Notes: generated by a model from the sequence alone, not told the origin. DNA of 64,000 bases from a candidate division KSB1 bacterium (GCA_016214895.1 JACRMR010000023.1:25851-89850); one strand, 5' to 3'; shown: positions 8,930 to 18,741, counted from the first letter of the stretch. A program made the numbers and translations.

Positions 8930-9685
8930 TTATTTCTGCGCGACGAACAGCATCATTTCCGCTTGTTCATCATCCTTGCCGAACGACCAGATCTGTTCCT
9001 GCTTCCAGTCGGCGCTGCTGCGTCCGGTCATGACCTTTTCGGCGGCATGCACCCACTTGCGGGGAAAGCGCGGGCCGGCAAGTCCGACGGCGCGTTTTGC
9101 CCGCAGGTACCACACCAGCCATGATTTTTGATAGAATCCGGTGATCAATGGATGCGCCGAGCCCTGGCCGTAGAACTCGATGGCTCCGAACCCTGCCGCC
9201 TTCAGCTGATCGACCATTTCTTGTCGCGTGAATTCGTGAAAGTGGTAGGGATTCTTGCCCGCTTCGCTGTAGGTCTTGATGTTCGGCGTGCTGATGATGA
9301 GCCGGCCGCCGGGCTTGATCACCCGGAACATTTCGGTAAAGGCCCGCGGATCGAGTTCGATATGCTCAATCACTTCGAAACAAACCACCGAGTCGAACCG
9401 GGCGTCCGGCAGCGGGAGCTTTCGGATATCTCCCTGCACGAACTCGCCGGAGTATTTCTGTCGCGCCCGTTCGACGATTTCGGAGTCGATGTCCATCCCG
9501 GTGGTCTGGAAGCCCGCCTCGCGCAGCAGACTGGTTCCGTAACCTTCGCCGCAGCCGAGGTCAAGTACGTCGCGTCCGCGAACCTGCGAGCTACCGATGG
9601 CCCATTCATAGCGGGCCATGTGATGCGAGATCATCAGTTCATCACTGGCGTGTTCGCCTTCGGGCATCACTCGTTCCTGAATCAT
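8930..9685 (-). CDS. SAM-dependent methyltransferase, class I
   Basis: A 251-residue methyltransferase. Motif I is VLDLGCGEGYG, motif II GMDIDSE, motif IV FDSVVCFEVIEHI, and the post-motif loop is VIKPGGRLIISTPN, as in UbiG/Methyltransf_11 proteins. ATG at 9685 is preferred: GGAG lies 7 nt upstream and it begins 28 nt beyond the flippase stop, while longer frames would run into the flippase gene. Substrate unknown; operon context points to a polysaccharide or its lipid carrier. Confidence 0.85.
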   Translation of the reverse strand: MIQERVMPEGEHASDELMISHHMARYEWAIGSSQVRGRDVLDLGCGEGYGTSLLREAGFQTTGMDIDSEIVERARQKYSGEFVQGDIRKLPLPDARFDSVVCFEVIEHIELDPRAFTEMFRVIKPGGRLIISTPNIKTYSEAGKNPYHFHEFTRQEMVDQLKAAGFGAIEFYGQGSAHPLITGFYQKSWLVWYLRAKRAVGLAGPRFPRKWVHAAEKVMTGRSSADWKQEQIWSFGKDDEQAEMMLFVAQK

Positions 9686-9713
9686 TCGTCGCTCCAGAGG
9701 GTTGGTTCGCGCA

Positions 9714-10949
9714 TCAGCGCGCTTCGAGCACCGGCTGCTCGTTGGTGTAAAAAGAGGTCTTGATCCGCCAATACATGAACCCGGCGAGATAGGCAAAGGT
9801 CAGCAGCAGCACCGCGACCATGCCTTGAATGCCCCACAGCGGGATGAGCGTCAGATTCAGCGCGAGATTGATCAGGATTCCCGAGACGAGCGGGAGCGCG
9901 ATCGCCGGCGCGCGTCCAGCCGCAACCATCGCGTTCGCAACGACGCTGTAAATCGGTTCGAGGAAGGTGATCACCAGCAAGGCGCGAAAAAACGGAATCG
10001 CCGCCAGATATTTCGCACCCAACAACCAGGGGAAGATCGAGTCGGCCGTGAGATAGATCACGATGTTTACCGGCAGCAGGGCGACCAGCAAACCGCCCAA
10101 TGACTGTCGCAGCCGGCGTTTCAGGAGGCGGAATTGCCCGGCCGCGGCCAGCCGCGCGGCGACCGGGAAGGCGACAAAGTTGATCGCCTGCGAGAATAGC
10201 GTGTAGAATTTCAGCAGGGTCCGCGCGGCGAGGTACGGCGCGAGCTGTGCCGGGCTGAAAAATACTCCGCCGATCAGCGCGTCGCCTTGCTGGAGCGCCA
10301 TATCGCTGACGGTCAGCAGGCCGTACCAGCGGGCATTGCGATAGACCTCACGGAACTTGCCGCTCAACCGCGGTTTCAGCAAAGTCGGATAGAAGCAGAT
10401 GCCGACGATCAGCGCCAGCAGTGCGGCGACGACGTTCGCCGTGAGCGCCATCTCCGCCGAGTCCAACTTGTCGCGGGTGGCCAGCAGCATGAACACCGAG
10501 AGCGAGCCGATGAAGTACCCGGCCTCGATGAGGAATGCGACGACGACCCGGCTCTGTGCCTGCGCCAGCCCGAATGCGATATCGCGCGGCACGAGGACCA
10601 CGAGCATTACGGCCGCGATCGCCGCCATCGAGTGTCCGACATTCAGGAACGGCAGGAGGATCAGACCCGTCAGGCCCCCGGCCGCCGCGGTCGCGAGGCC
10701 GAACCAGAAGACGGGTCCCAAGACGTCTTCCTGTCGGCCCAGCGCCGAACTTCCGACCAGCGACGCCGACCACAGTCCGCGCGACAGCCCCGCGACGAGA
10801 TTCACGAAGGCGATGGTGATCGAGTAGCGACCGAAATCTTCGAGCGGCACCACGCGCAGCACGAACAGGATGAACCCCGCGCCATAGATCGCCGGCAGCG
10901 CCTTGACCGCGAGCGATCCGACCACACGGACGGCGAGGTCACGATTCAC
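9714..10949 (-). CDS. Wzx/MATE-like oligosaccharide flippase
   Basis: A 411-residue protein with about 12 hydrophobic helices. The pattern matches the polysaccharide transporter family (Wzx/RfbX, MOP superfamily), which moves lipid-linked oligosaccharides across the inner membrane. GTG at 10949 is used; no strong ribosome site is seen. It starts 29 nt after the sppA stop and is followed by modifying enzymes, so it is probably the export step of the glycan pathway encoded here. The divergent O-antigen ligase-like gene at 12995 fits the same pathway. Confidence 0.85.
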   Translation of the reverse strand: MNRDLAVRVVGSLAVKALPAIYGAGFILFVLRVVPLEDFGRYSITIAFVNLVAGLSRGLWSASLVGSSALGRQEDVLGPVFWFGLATAAAGGLTGLILLPFLNVGHSMAAIAAVMLVVLVPRDIAFGLAQAQSRVVVAFLIEAGYFIGSLSVFMLLATRDKLDSAEMALTANVVAALLALIVGICFYPTLLKPRLSGKFREVYRNARWYGLLTVSDMALQQGDALIGGVFFSPAQLAPYLAARTLLKFYTLFSQAINFVAFPVAARLAAAGQFRLLKRRLRQSLGGLLVALLPVNIVIYLTADSIFPWLLGAKYLAAIPFFRALLVITFLEPIYSVVANAMVAAGRAPAIALPLVSGILINLALNLTLIPLWGIQGMVAVLLLTFAYLAGFMYWRIKTSFYTNEQPVLEAR

Positions 10950-10978
10950 GGTTGAAGGGTGCGATCCGGCGGCATTGC

Positions 10979-12742
10979 TCAGTAGTCAACCTCGATCGGC
11001 AGCGTTGCCTGCACGAACTCGCGTCGGGTGGCGAAATTCCGCAGCAAGTCCGCCGCCTGCCGGATCGCCGCTTCCTCGGGTCCAATCCACAGTCGCGTCC
11101 AGACGGATTGCGCGCTCAGATTGAGGCGGCGCGAGAGATAGGTGAACCAATCCTGTTCCTCGGGATAGAACCGAAGTTGCACGGCGGCGCTGTCCATTCC
11201 GGCAAGTTCAGCCGCCTTTGCGACGGCCACGTCGAGCCCGCCGAGTTGATCGACCAGCTTTCGGTCAAGCGCCTGTTTTCCGGTCCAGACCCGTCCCTGC
11301 GCCACGGCGTGCACCTGCTCCACTTCGAGCTTGCGCCCGGTGGCCACGTACTGCACGAATTCGTCGTAGATGCCCGTCGAAATCTGCATGAGTACCGCGC
11401 GTTGCTCGGCGGTCAGGTCTTTGTCAAGGCGAAAGAATTCGGCCCATTTCCCGCGGCGCACGGTCTCGACGCGAGCTTCGGCCTTGCGGTAGAGCCCCTC
11501 CGCGGAGGGCAGCACGGACACGACGCCGATCGAACCGGTCACGGTATTGGGCTGCGCAACGATCCAATCGGCGCCGCACGAGATGTAGTACCCTCCGGAA
11601 GCGGCGACACTGCCCATCGAGACCACAACGGACTTCTTTGCTTTCAGACGCAAGACTTCGCGCAGAATAATATCGGAGGCGAGCGCCGAGCCGCCCTGCG
11701 AATTGACACGCAGCACCACCGCTTTGACGCGATCGTCCTCCGCGAGTTCGTGCAGACGTTCGACCATGTCGTCCGAGTTGATCCCTTCAGAGCGGTCGAT
11801 GGTCGGCACCCCGTCCGGCGTGTAGGAAATCTCGCCCTCGGCGAACAGCACCGCAATATGATCGCCATGTACACGCGGCAACGAACGCGCGTAACGGGCC
11901 ACCGAAGTTGTGGACAGCTCTTCACCGTTGCCGAGCTGATTCTCGAACTCCATCCAGTCCGCATTCCGGTCCACAAGCTGCTTGTCGAGGGCCTCCGGAC
12001 CTGTGATCAACAGGTGATCGCCGGACAACAGTTCCTGCTCGAACCTGGCGCCGGGCGAGCGCGAGGCATCGGTTTCGCTAACATAGGTTGCAAACAGGTC
12101 GTCGTAGAGCGCTTGCAGGCTGGCCCGCAACGGCGCGGACATGCTATCCGCTCCGAGATTCTCAAATGCACCTTTGAAATCGCCCACGTGAATGACGTGG
12201 AACTTGAGCCCGAACTTTTCGAACGTTCGCTTCAGGTAGGTACTTGACCGTCCCAGTCCTTCAAACACCAATCCGGCGGACCTGCCGGGATAGGCGATGA
12301 TCGAGTCCGCCACCGACGCGAGATAGTAATCACGGTCCGTGGCGAGCTCAAGATAGGCATAGACCGGTTTGCCCGAGGCCTTGAATCTGACGACGGCTTC
12401 ACGAATTTCGCGCAGATCCGCGAACCCCGCGGCACCGGTTGGTCGCAGGATCAGACCGGCGATGTTCGGGTCGTCTTGGGCGTGGTCGAGGGTCGTCAGG
12501 ATCTCGGCCAAACTGGGCGCGCCGCCCGTTCCGAACAGTCGAAGTTTGGGCAGCTGCCGATGCTCCTCAACATAGCCCGTCAGGTCCATGACCAGATAGC
12601 TGTCCTTCTCGACAACCGGGGCGGCGCCACCCGTGGACTTCATCACGAGGGCCACGATGCCGACCACCGTCCCAAAGAAGAGCAGGAACAAGGCAACCAA
12701 GACCCCCAAAATCCAACAGCAAGCTTTGCCTTTCATCCTCAT
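10979..12742 (-). CDS. sppA: Signal peptide peptidase SppA, 67K type
   Basis: A 587-residue membrane-anchored serine protease that degrades cleaved signal peptides. One N-terminal helix (residues ~8-33) is followed by two tandem ClpP-like S49 domains, the long form found in E. coli. Both dyad positions are visible: Lys125 in SGKPVYAYLE of the first domain and Ser382 in GSVAASGGYY of the second. Two in-frame ATGs at 12742 and 12736 compete; AAAGGTGA overlaps or precedes them, so either could be used. First gene of the six-gene minus-strand operon. Confidence 0.92.
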   Translation of the reverse strand: MRMKGKACCWILGVLVALFLLFFGTVVGIVALVMKSTGGAAPVVEKDSYLVMDLTGYVEEHRQLPKLRLFGTGGAPSLAEILTTLDHAQDDPNIAGLILRPTGAAGFADLREIREAVVRFKASGKPVYAYLELATDRDYYLASVADSIIAYPGRSAGLVFEGLGRSSTYLKRTFEKFGLKFHVIHVGDFKGAFENLGADSMSAPLRASLQALYDDLFATYVSETDASRSPGARFEQELLSGDHLLITGPEALDKQLVDRNADWMEFENQLGNGEELSTTSVARYARSLPRVHGDHIAVLFAEGEISYTPDGVPTIDRSEGINSDDMVERLHELAEDDRVKAVVLRVNSQGGSALASDIILREVLRLKAKKSVVVSMGSVAASGGYYISCGADWIVAQPNTVTGSIGVVSVLPSAEGLYRKAEARVETVRRGKWAEFFRLDKDLTAEQRAVLMQISTGIYDEFVQYVATGRKLEVEQVHAVAQGRVWTGKQALDRKLVDQLGGLDVAVAKAAELAGMDSAAVQLRFYPEEQDWFTYLSRRLNLSAQSVWTRLWIGPEEAAIRQAADLLRNFATRREFVQATLPIEVDY

Positions 12743-12792
12743 TCACCTTTCTTCACGTCGAAGGGCCGCCGGACCGGAACTACGGTCTCAAG

Positions 12793-12809
12793 CAATGGTT
12801 GAACTATTG
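12793..12809. promoter_or_regulatory. Operator-like palindrome
   Basis: CAATGGTTGAACTATTG is a 17-bp imperfect palindrome (CAAT.GTT.AAC.ATTG) about 50 nt upstream of sppA, in the 252-nt region shared with the divergent O-antigen gene. The symmetry suggests a dimeric regulator site. No regulator is identified. Confidence 0.3.
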
Positions 12810-12994
12810 TTCGAGTCTGTGCCGACAGTTCATGACAAGCATGCGCGGGGTAACCCAGGCGGGCGTCGCCCACGGCAGCTTGTTTTGCTCAGCAGTTGTT
12901 ACTAAATTACGGGTAAACAGTATCAGCGCGGGGCACGCGGGTTGCAGCGCTTCTTGAAGATGTCCAATTACTCCAGAAATCGGGACCGGAATTC

Positions 12995-14473
12995 GTGAGA
13001 ACCGACCGCATCGCCATCGGCAGCGCCATCGTGATGGTGATCGCCGCATATACCGCCGCGGTATTTGCGTTCTTCAGCACGGCCGGCGAATCACGACTGT
13101 TCCTGCTCGGCATCATCGGCCTGCCGCTGTCCGTCGTGCTGTTTCTGTTTCCGCGGGCAGCGCTGATGCTGCTGGGACTCCTAGTCTATTCGGTGGATTG
13201 GCTGTCGGACGTCTGGCATGCCGTCCCGCGCGAGGCGACCTGGTTGATCGATATTTTGATTTTGCTGCTCCTGGGACGGACAGCGCTCTTTTCATTTCGC
13301 CGCAAGGAGCCGATCCCGTCGCTCGAGAAGTGGATCTACGTCCTGATCGGGTTCGCCGTGCTTTCCACCATTATCAACGGCTCGGGCCGTGCGACGGCGT
13401 TTGTCGGGATGCGCGTCGGATTCCGCTATCTCGGTCTGTTCGTTGCCGCGTACTATTTGAGTCCGTCGCCGCGATGGTTACGCGGCTATGTGCGCTTCCT
13501 GTTTGTGATCGGACTGATTCAGGTTCCCGTGGTTCTGATCCAGTACTTCGTGTACGGCTGGTCGGATCCCGATCTGCTCTGCGGGACATTCGGGATCAGC
13601 CAGACTCCCGCGGTGGCGCTGTTTCTGCTGATCTTGATCACCTACTTGGTCTCGCGGATGATCGAGGAGCGCCATCTGCGGCTCGGATTCGTTGTCGCCA
13701 TCGGGATCATGATGATCTGCCCGCTGCTGGGCGAGGCCAAGTTCTTCTTCATGTTCCTGCCGCTACTGATGATCTTCATGATTCGGCGCGAGTTCCTCGG
13801 CCGCCCGGTCATGGCGATCGGGATCACGCTGGCCGCGGTCGCGGCGATTGTGGCCGCGGATTTCGTGATCGTGGCCTCCGGCGGTTGGGTGGAAGGACGA
13901 AACCCGCTCACCTATGTCCGGAAGTTGCCCGAGGTATTCGCCGCGGAGCTGGAACCCTCGACGGAAGAGCGCTACGAGCGCTCGTACACCTATGTGGCTG
14001 CATTGCGGTTGGCAGCGGAATCGCCGAAGCACGCGGTGTTCGGCAACGGACCGGGCTCCATCACACAATCCGTGATCTCGGAAGGGCATTCGGCCAAGTC
14101 AGCGTACTTTTCGCAGTGGGGGCTGTCCTCCAACGCGACGTCGATCCCCTGGCTGCTGATTGAATACGGTTACGTCGGGACCGGCATCATGCTGTTTATT
14201 TTGTATTCGATCTACCGGCGGGGCCGAGTCTTGCGGCACTCGGGGGAGACCGAACGCCGGACATACGGCCGCACGCTGGAGTCGATCACGTTTCTGTATG
14301 GCGGGTGGCTGTTCTACGCGCCGTCCTGGCAATCGGACACGATGAACTTTGTGTACTGGCCGCTGGCCGCTTTCCTCGTGCACCTGAGCTATCAACCGGG
14401 ACCGGCTGTCGCACCGGGACCTGAGGGCGCGGCGCTGACCGGAGCGCGCGATTGGCGGCAGTTGAACGCGTAG
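12995..14473 (+). CDS. O-antigen ligase/polymerase-like membrane protein
   Basis: A 492-residue protein with about 11-12 hydrophobic helices and a large soluble loop at residues ~300-385. The layout is that of the Wzy/WaaL (O-antigen ligase) family. The loop has NPLTYVRKL and a GNGPGS segment, in the position of the periplasmic loop that binds the glycan in WaaL. GTG at 12995 is the start; no earlier in-frame start has a ribosome site. It probably ligates or polymerises polysaccharide delivered by the flippase. Ligase and polymerase cannot be separated by eye. Confidence 0.8.
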   Translation: MRTDRIAIGSAIVMVIAAYTAAVFAFFSTAGESRLFLLGIIGLPLSVVLFLFPRAALMLLGLLVYSVDWLSDVWHAVPREATWLIDILILLLLGRTALFSFRRKEPIPSLEKWIYVLIGFAVLSTIINGSGRATAFVGMRVGFRYLGLFVAAYYLSPSPRWLRGYVRFLFVIGLIQVPVVLIQYFVYGWSDPDLLCGTFGISQTPAVALFLLILITYLVSRMIEERHLRLGFVVAIGIMMICPLLGEAKFFFMFLPLLMIFMIRREFLGRPVMAIGITLAAVAAIVAADFVIVASGGWVEGRNPLTYVRKLPEVFAAELEPSTEERYERSYTYVAALRLAAESPKHAVFGNGPGSITQSVISEGHSAKSAYFSQWGLSSNATSIPWLLIEYGYVGTGIMLFILYSIYRRGRVLRHSGETERRTYGRTLESITFLYGGWLFYAPSWQSDTMNFVYWPLAAFLVHLSYQPGPAVAPGPEGAALTGARDWRQLNA

Positions 14474-14500
14474 CTCAGCCGATCTCAGTGGAAAAGAGCA

Positions 14501-14527
14501 AACCCGATACGACCGGTATCGGGTTTT
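14501..14527 (+). terminator. Rho-independent terminator
   Basis: AACCCGATAC and GTATCGGGTT form a perfect 10-bp stem around GACCG, followed by TTT. It ends the O-antigen ligase-like gene and lies just before the convergent tRNA-Glu. Confidence 0.8.
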
Positions 14528-14530
14528 TCG

Positions 14531-14602
14531 TGACCCCACGGAGAATCGAACTCCGATTGCGAGAATGAAAATCTCGAGTCCTAACCGTTAGACGATGGGG
14601 CC
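14531..14602 (-). tRNA. tRNA-Glu (TTC)
   Basis: The reverse complement folds as a 72-nt tRNA: acceptor GGCCCCA pairs with TGGGGTC, the anticodon stem-loop holds TTC, and the T-arm has GTTCGATTC. CCA is not encoded. It probably shares a transcript with the tRNA-His upstream. Confidence 0.95.
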
Positions 14603-14652
14603 GCAATGCGGGGATGGGTGACGATCTTCTCGGATGCTCCGGATGTCATTTG

Positions 14653-14727
14653 GGTGGCTGAGGGGATTTGAACCCCCGACCCTTGGAACCACAATCCAAT
14701 GCTCTAACCAACTGAGCTACAGCCACC
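14653..14727 (-). tRNA. tRNA-His (GTG)
   Basis: The reverse complement has acceptor GTGGCTG/CAGCCAC with an extra 5' G opposite a 3' C, diagnostic of tRNA-His. Anticodon loop is ATTGTGGTT (anticodon GTG); the T-arm is GGTTCAAATCC. CCA is not encoded. Confidence 0.95.
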
Positions 14728-14757
14728 AGAAAAATGAGCTCGCCGTTCGGGCGACCT

Positions 14758-16095
14758 TCAGCGCCGTTTGCCGGATCCGCGCTCGAGCAGCGGAGCCACG
14801 ACGGTATCGAGTGTGGGAGATCCGATTTCCTGCAAGTCGTAGCGGACGCGAATCGCCGGCTTGTCGAGTTGAATCACACGACGCAGATCGATGGGCGTGG
14901 CGATAATGACCAGATCGGCCTTGGCCTTCTTGATCGTCGCCTGCAAATCTTTCATCTGCTTGGCACCGTATCCCATCGCCGGCAGCAGCGGTCCGATCCC
15001 CGGATACTTGCGGAAGGTCTCGGCGATCGTGCCGACCGCATACGGCCGCGGATCGACCAATTCGGCGGCGGCGAACCGCTTTGCCAGGACAACGCCCGCG
15101 CCATACTTCATTTCGCCGTGCGTCGTCGTGGGACCGTCTTCCACAACTAATACGCGTTTGCCGCGGATTTTCTCCGCTCCCTCCGCGGAAATCGGGGAAG
15201 CCGCATCGATCACGACCGCCGTCGGATTGCAGATCTCAATCGACGCGCGGACCTGCGCCACCTGCTCCGGTGTCGCACTGTCGATCTTATTAATGACGAT
15301 GGCATGAGCCATTCGCAAGTTGACCTCGCCCGGGTGATACGAGACCTCGTGACCGGCGCGCAGCGGATCGCAGACGGTGATATGCAGGTCGGGCTTGAAG
15401 AACGGGAGGTCATTGTTGCCGCCGTCCCAGAGCACCACATCCGCCTCTTGCTCGGCCTGCCGCAGCAGCCGTTCGTAATCCACTCCGGCATAGACAATGG
15501 AGCCGCGATCGAGGTGCGGTTCGTATTCTTCCATTTCCTCAATCGTGCAGTGCTGCGCCTTGAGGTCTTTGATGGAAGCGAATCGCTGCACCGCCTGCTT
15601 GACCAGGTCGCCGTACGGCATCGGGTGGCGCACGACCACGAGCTTCTTGCCTGCCGCCTTCACCAGCTCCGCTACCCTGCGTGTGGTTTGCGACTTGCCG
15701 GCGCCGGTGCGTACGGCGCAAACAGCAATCACCGGCTTTTTGCTGGGAACCATCGTGGCCCGACCGCCGACCAGGCGGAAGGCCGCTCCGGCGGCAAGCA
15801 CGCGGGAGGCCCAGTGCATCACATACTCATGCGCGACATCGCTGTAGCTAAAGACGACTTCGTCCACCTGTTGTTTGCGGACGAGGGTCTCCAGTTCAGC
15901 CTCCGCATGAATTGGAATTCCTTTGGGGTATAGTGATCCGGCCAATTTGGCCGGATAGCGACGGCCATCGATATCAGGGATTTGCGTGGCAGTAAACGCG
16001 ACAACATCGCAGGCCGAGTTGTCACGATACAGCATGTTGAAATTGTGGAAATCCCGGCCGGCGGCTCCTTGGATGATCGTCTTGATCTTGTTCAT
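14758..16095 (-). CDS. Cyclic 2,3-diphosphoglycerate synthetase-like P-loop protein
   Basis: A 445-residue cytoplasmic protein. Residues 1-115 form a Rossmann-like NAD-binding region (KIKTIIQGAAGRDFHNF). A central P-loop domain follows with VRTGAGKSQTTR and an NKID base-recognition motif (VINKIDSA), as in the SIMIBI GTPases. The family is named after archaeal cyclic 2,3-diphosphoglycerate synthetase, but bacterial members are widespread in organisms with no known use of that solute, so the name should not be taken as function. A consensus promoter lies upstream (16218-16246). The gene is single and flanked by tRNAs. Confidence 0.8.
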   Translation of the reverse strand: MNKIKTIIQGAAGRDFHNFNMLYRDNSACDVVAFTATQIPDIDGRRYPAKLAGSLYPKGIPIHAEAELETLVRKQQVDEVVFSYSDVAHEYVMHWASRVLAAGAAFRLVGGRATMVPSKKPVIAVCAVRTGAGKSQTTRRVAELVKAAGKKLVVVRHPMPYGDLVKQAVQRFASIKDLKAQHCTIEEMEEYEPHLDRGSIVYAGVDYERLLRQAEQEADVVLWDGGNNDLPFFKPDLHITVCDPLRAGHEVSYHPGEVNLRMAHAIVINKIDSATPEQVAQVRASIEICNPTAVVIDAASPISAEGAEKIRGKRVLVVEDGPTTTHGEMKYGAGVVLAKRFAAAELVDPRPYAVGTIAETFRKYPGIGPLLPAMGYGAKQMKDLQATIKKAKADLVIIATPIDLRRVIQLDKPAIRVRYDLQEIGSPTLDTVVAPLLERGSGKRR

Positions 16096-16217
16096 CGGGT
16101 TGGACGGGTCAGACAGTGAACTTGCGAAACTATGAATTTATGATTCTCGGCGGTAAAAGTCAACTCGGGCCCAATCTTGCCTTTCGCGGGGGATGTCGCT
16201 AACTCGTAAATAGTTAT

Positions 16218-16246
16218 ATTATACCATGTTAACAGATCGTGTGCAA
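16218..16246 (-). promoter_or_regulatory. Consensus sigma70-type promoter
   Basis: On the minus strand, TTGCAC, a 17-nt spacer and TATAAT. It points at the P-loop gene starting at 16095, giving a leader of roughly 115 nt. Confidence 0.7.
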
Positions 16247-16311
16247 AGCGAAGCGCCGATCTTGAGGACCGGCGCCGGTGCGACTTCAACCGCGATTGGC
16301 GTAAGGAGGGC

Positions 16312-18741
16312 TCAGACGAGCTTGCCCTCCGCCCGGCACTTGCAATGACACTGGAGCAGGTAGGCGAGGAAGTCCGCCACTGCCGAAAGCGTGCGGACAT
16401 AGGCGGGTGCTTCCGGTCGCGGCTCGCGATCCGCCGTCATGAGCACACCGAAGACGCGATCTCCGTCTCTTAGCGGCGCGGCCACATAGCCACGGAATCC
16501 GGCGGCCCGCGCCGTCTCGCAGAACTCCCCCTCCTCCCGCGAAAGGTCGGCGAAGGCACAGGCCTCGCCCGTGCGGGCGACCCACCCGCAGCGAGTGGTC
16601 GCCACGGAGATCTCCGTAGTGGCCGGTGACATGCCGTAACAACCGGAGTAATCCAGAGTAGCTCCGCCCGGCCTGAGCAACTGAATGGCCACGATGGGGA
16701 AGCCGATATGTTGTGCGATCAACTCCGGCACCACGTCCAGTAACTGGTCCCGGCTCGCGCCGCAGACAAGCAGGCGCGACAACTCGGAGACGACTTGATG
16801 CTGGACCTCCCGTAATCGCTGGTCGGTGACGTCGCGGGCGCTGCCAACGATTTGCAGCGCATTGCCTGCTTCATCCCGCAGCGAAACCGCGTTGCGGCTT
16901 TCGACCCAGCGCCACTGATTGAGCTTATCGCGGAATCGCCACTGGAGTTGCATGGTCGTGCCGTCCGGCTGGCGCACCAGCTCTTCCATCCGTTCATTAT
17001 AGTGACTGATGTCGTCCGGGTGCACGCGCTGGAATACGAAATTCGGACTCAGGAGCTCCGGATCGTCCGGCGAGAATCCCAAGCTTTGTTTGACGCCCGG
17101 ACTCACTTGCAGCATCCGGTGTTCGCGGAGATCGAAAACATACAGCATGTCCGGGGACGCATCAAGAATGCGTTGCACGAGCACCTGGCTTTGCGTGAGT
17201 CGTGCAACGGTTTCCTTGTGGTCATCTACGTCGAGACAGGAACCGATGTACCCTTGATACCCGCCCTCAACCCCGTAGCGCGGCACGCCGTGGTTAAGCA
17301 CCCAGCGATACGCGCCATCGCGCCGGCGCATCCGATACTCGAGCGAGAACGGCTTGCGTTCAGCGGTGGCGGCCTTGAATTCGGCCTGGAATCTCGCCGC
17401 GTCGTCCGGGTGCAGATGGTGACTCCAGTCGGCCTTGAACTGCTGGTCCGGCGGCAGTCCGAGGAAATCGAAGCCCATGCGGTTGAGATACGCGAGCGCG
17501 TTGTTTTCATCGATCATCCAAATCATCACGGGCGTAGCGTCGGCGACGGAGCGGAATCGTTCTTCGTTTTCCTTCATCGCCGCTTCGACACGCCGCCGTT
17601 CGGTGATGTCGCGCACGATTGCCAGCACGAGTCCCTCCCCGCCAATTTCGACGGAGGACAGGGAGACTTCACAGTCGATCAGTATGCCGTCCTTGCGCCG
17701 ATGCTTCCAGTAGAAGGATTGCGCGCTGCCCGCCATGGCCGCCATGATATACGCCCGGGCCGCTTCGGTGGAGGGTCTGCCGTCGGGCTGGATTTCGGGG
17801 GAGAAGTTCACGGGCGACGCGCCGATCAGGTCGGAGCGCGTGCAGGCGAAGATTTCGCAGGCTTTCGCATTGCAGTCGCGGAAGTACTCGTCCATCAGGA
17901 AGAAGCCGTCGCCCGAGCGCGTGAAGACGGAGCGGTACTTCTCTTCGGACTCACGATACGCTTCGGCGGTCCGCCGTTGTTGTTCGAGTAGCCGCGCGGT
18001 TTCGACTTTGGTCGCGGCGAGATCGGCGAACAATTCGAGATAGAGAAATGCCTCGGGCGTGGGGCGTTTGCCATCGACGGGATCATCGCAGTTGACGGAG
18101 CCGATCACGCGGCCGCCGGAACCGTAGAGCGGCACGTATGCCAGATCCATCGGATTCCATTCGTCGCCCGGCTGCACCTCACGGCGGCCCGGCACGACCG
18201 TGTCCACGGGGATCACGGACGGCAACTCTTCGGCCGGTACAAAGTAGCTGCGGCTGATTTTGAAGCGCTCAAAGGCCGGACCGAATTGCCGCGCGCGATC
18301 TTCCGGTGACCGTCGGTTGGACTCCAGAAACTCGATGTCTTCGGGTGTGCAGCCGACATAGGCCGCCTGGACAATTGCCCAGTTCTTGAACAGGCTGACG
18401 GAGACGGAACCCCAACCTGCCTCATGGACCGCATCAGCAATCCGCTGCAACGTCGCCTGCACGGTACGGGCTTCCTGTACGGCGGCGGCGGCGCGGAACA
18501 GACGCGTCAGCTTATCCCGCGATTCCTCGAGCTGCTTGGCGTACTCATCGAGGACGCCGAGCGAATCGAATCGCTCTTGCTCTTCCGTGACGCGAGCGAT
18601 TTCCATCTCTTCGAGCTCGTACAGCCTCGAACGCAGCGCGTCGAGTTCGGCGGTGAGCTTCTCTACTCCGTATTCGGCCTCAGTCTGTGCGCCCGAGTTC
18701 ACCATTCGTCGCGGATGTTTGACGTTGCAGAATTCCGACAC
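16312..18741 (-). CDS. Multi-domain PAS/GAF sensor without output domain
   Basis: An 809-residue soluble sensor. Residues ~20-85 form a coiled coil; ~85-260 a GAF-type domain; ~270-385, ~390-510 and ~515-640 are three PAS/PAC units, each closed by a PAC-type element (VRDITERR, GSCLDVDDHK, SARDVTDQR); ~645-800 is a second GAF domain. No histidine kinase, GGDEF, EAL, phosphatase or DNA-binding domain follows: the protein stops after the second GAF. The start could be GTG at 18741 or ATG at 18705; neither has an ideal ribosome site. It may act through a partner kinase. No response regulator is nearby. Confidence 0.85.
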   Translation of the reverse strand: MSEFCNVKHPRRMVNSGAQTEAEYGVEKLTAELDALRSRLYELEEMEIARVTEEQERFDSLGVLDEYAKQLEESRDKLTRLFRAAAAVQEARTVQATLQRIADAVHEAGWGSVSVSLFKNWAIVQAAYVGCTPEDIEFLESNRRSPEDRARQFGPAFERFKISRSYFVPAEELPSVIPVDTVVPGRREVQPGDEWNPMDLAYVPLYGSGGRVIGSVNCDDPVDGKRPTPEAFLYLELFADLAATKVETARLLEQQRRTAEAYRESEEKYRSVFTRSGDGFFLMDEYFRDCNAKACEIFACTRSDLIGASPVNFSPEIQPDGRPSTEAARAYIMAAMAGSAQSFYWKHRRKDGILIDCEVSLSSVEIGGEGLVLAIVRDITERRRVEAAMKENEERFRSVADATPVMIWMIDENNALAYLNRMGFDFLGLPPDQQFKADWSHHLHPDDAARFQAEFKAATAERKPFSLEYRMRRRDGAYRWVLNHGVPRYGVEGGYQGYIGSCLDVDDHKETVARLTQSQVLVQRILDASPDMLYVFDLREHRMLQVSPGVKQSLGFSPDDPELLSPNFVFQRVHPDDISHYNERMEELVRQPDGTTMQLQWRFRDKLNQWRWVESRNAVSLRDEAGNALQIVGSARDVTDQRLREVQHQVVSELSRLLVCGASRDQLLDVVPELIAQHIGFPIVAIQLLRPGGATLDYSGCYGMSPATTEISVATTRCGWVARTGEACAFADLSREEGEFCETARAAGFRGYVAAPLRDGDRVFGVLMTADREPRPEAPAYVRTLSAVADFLAYLLQCHCKCRAEGKLV

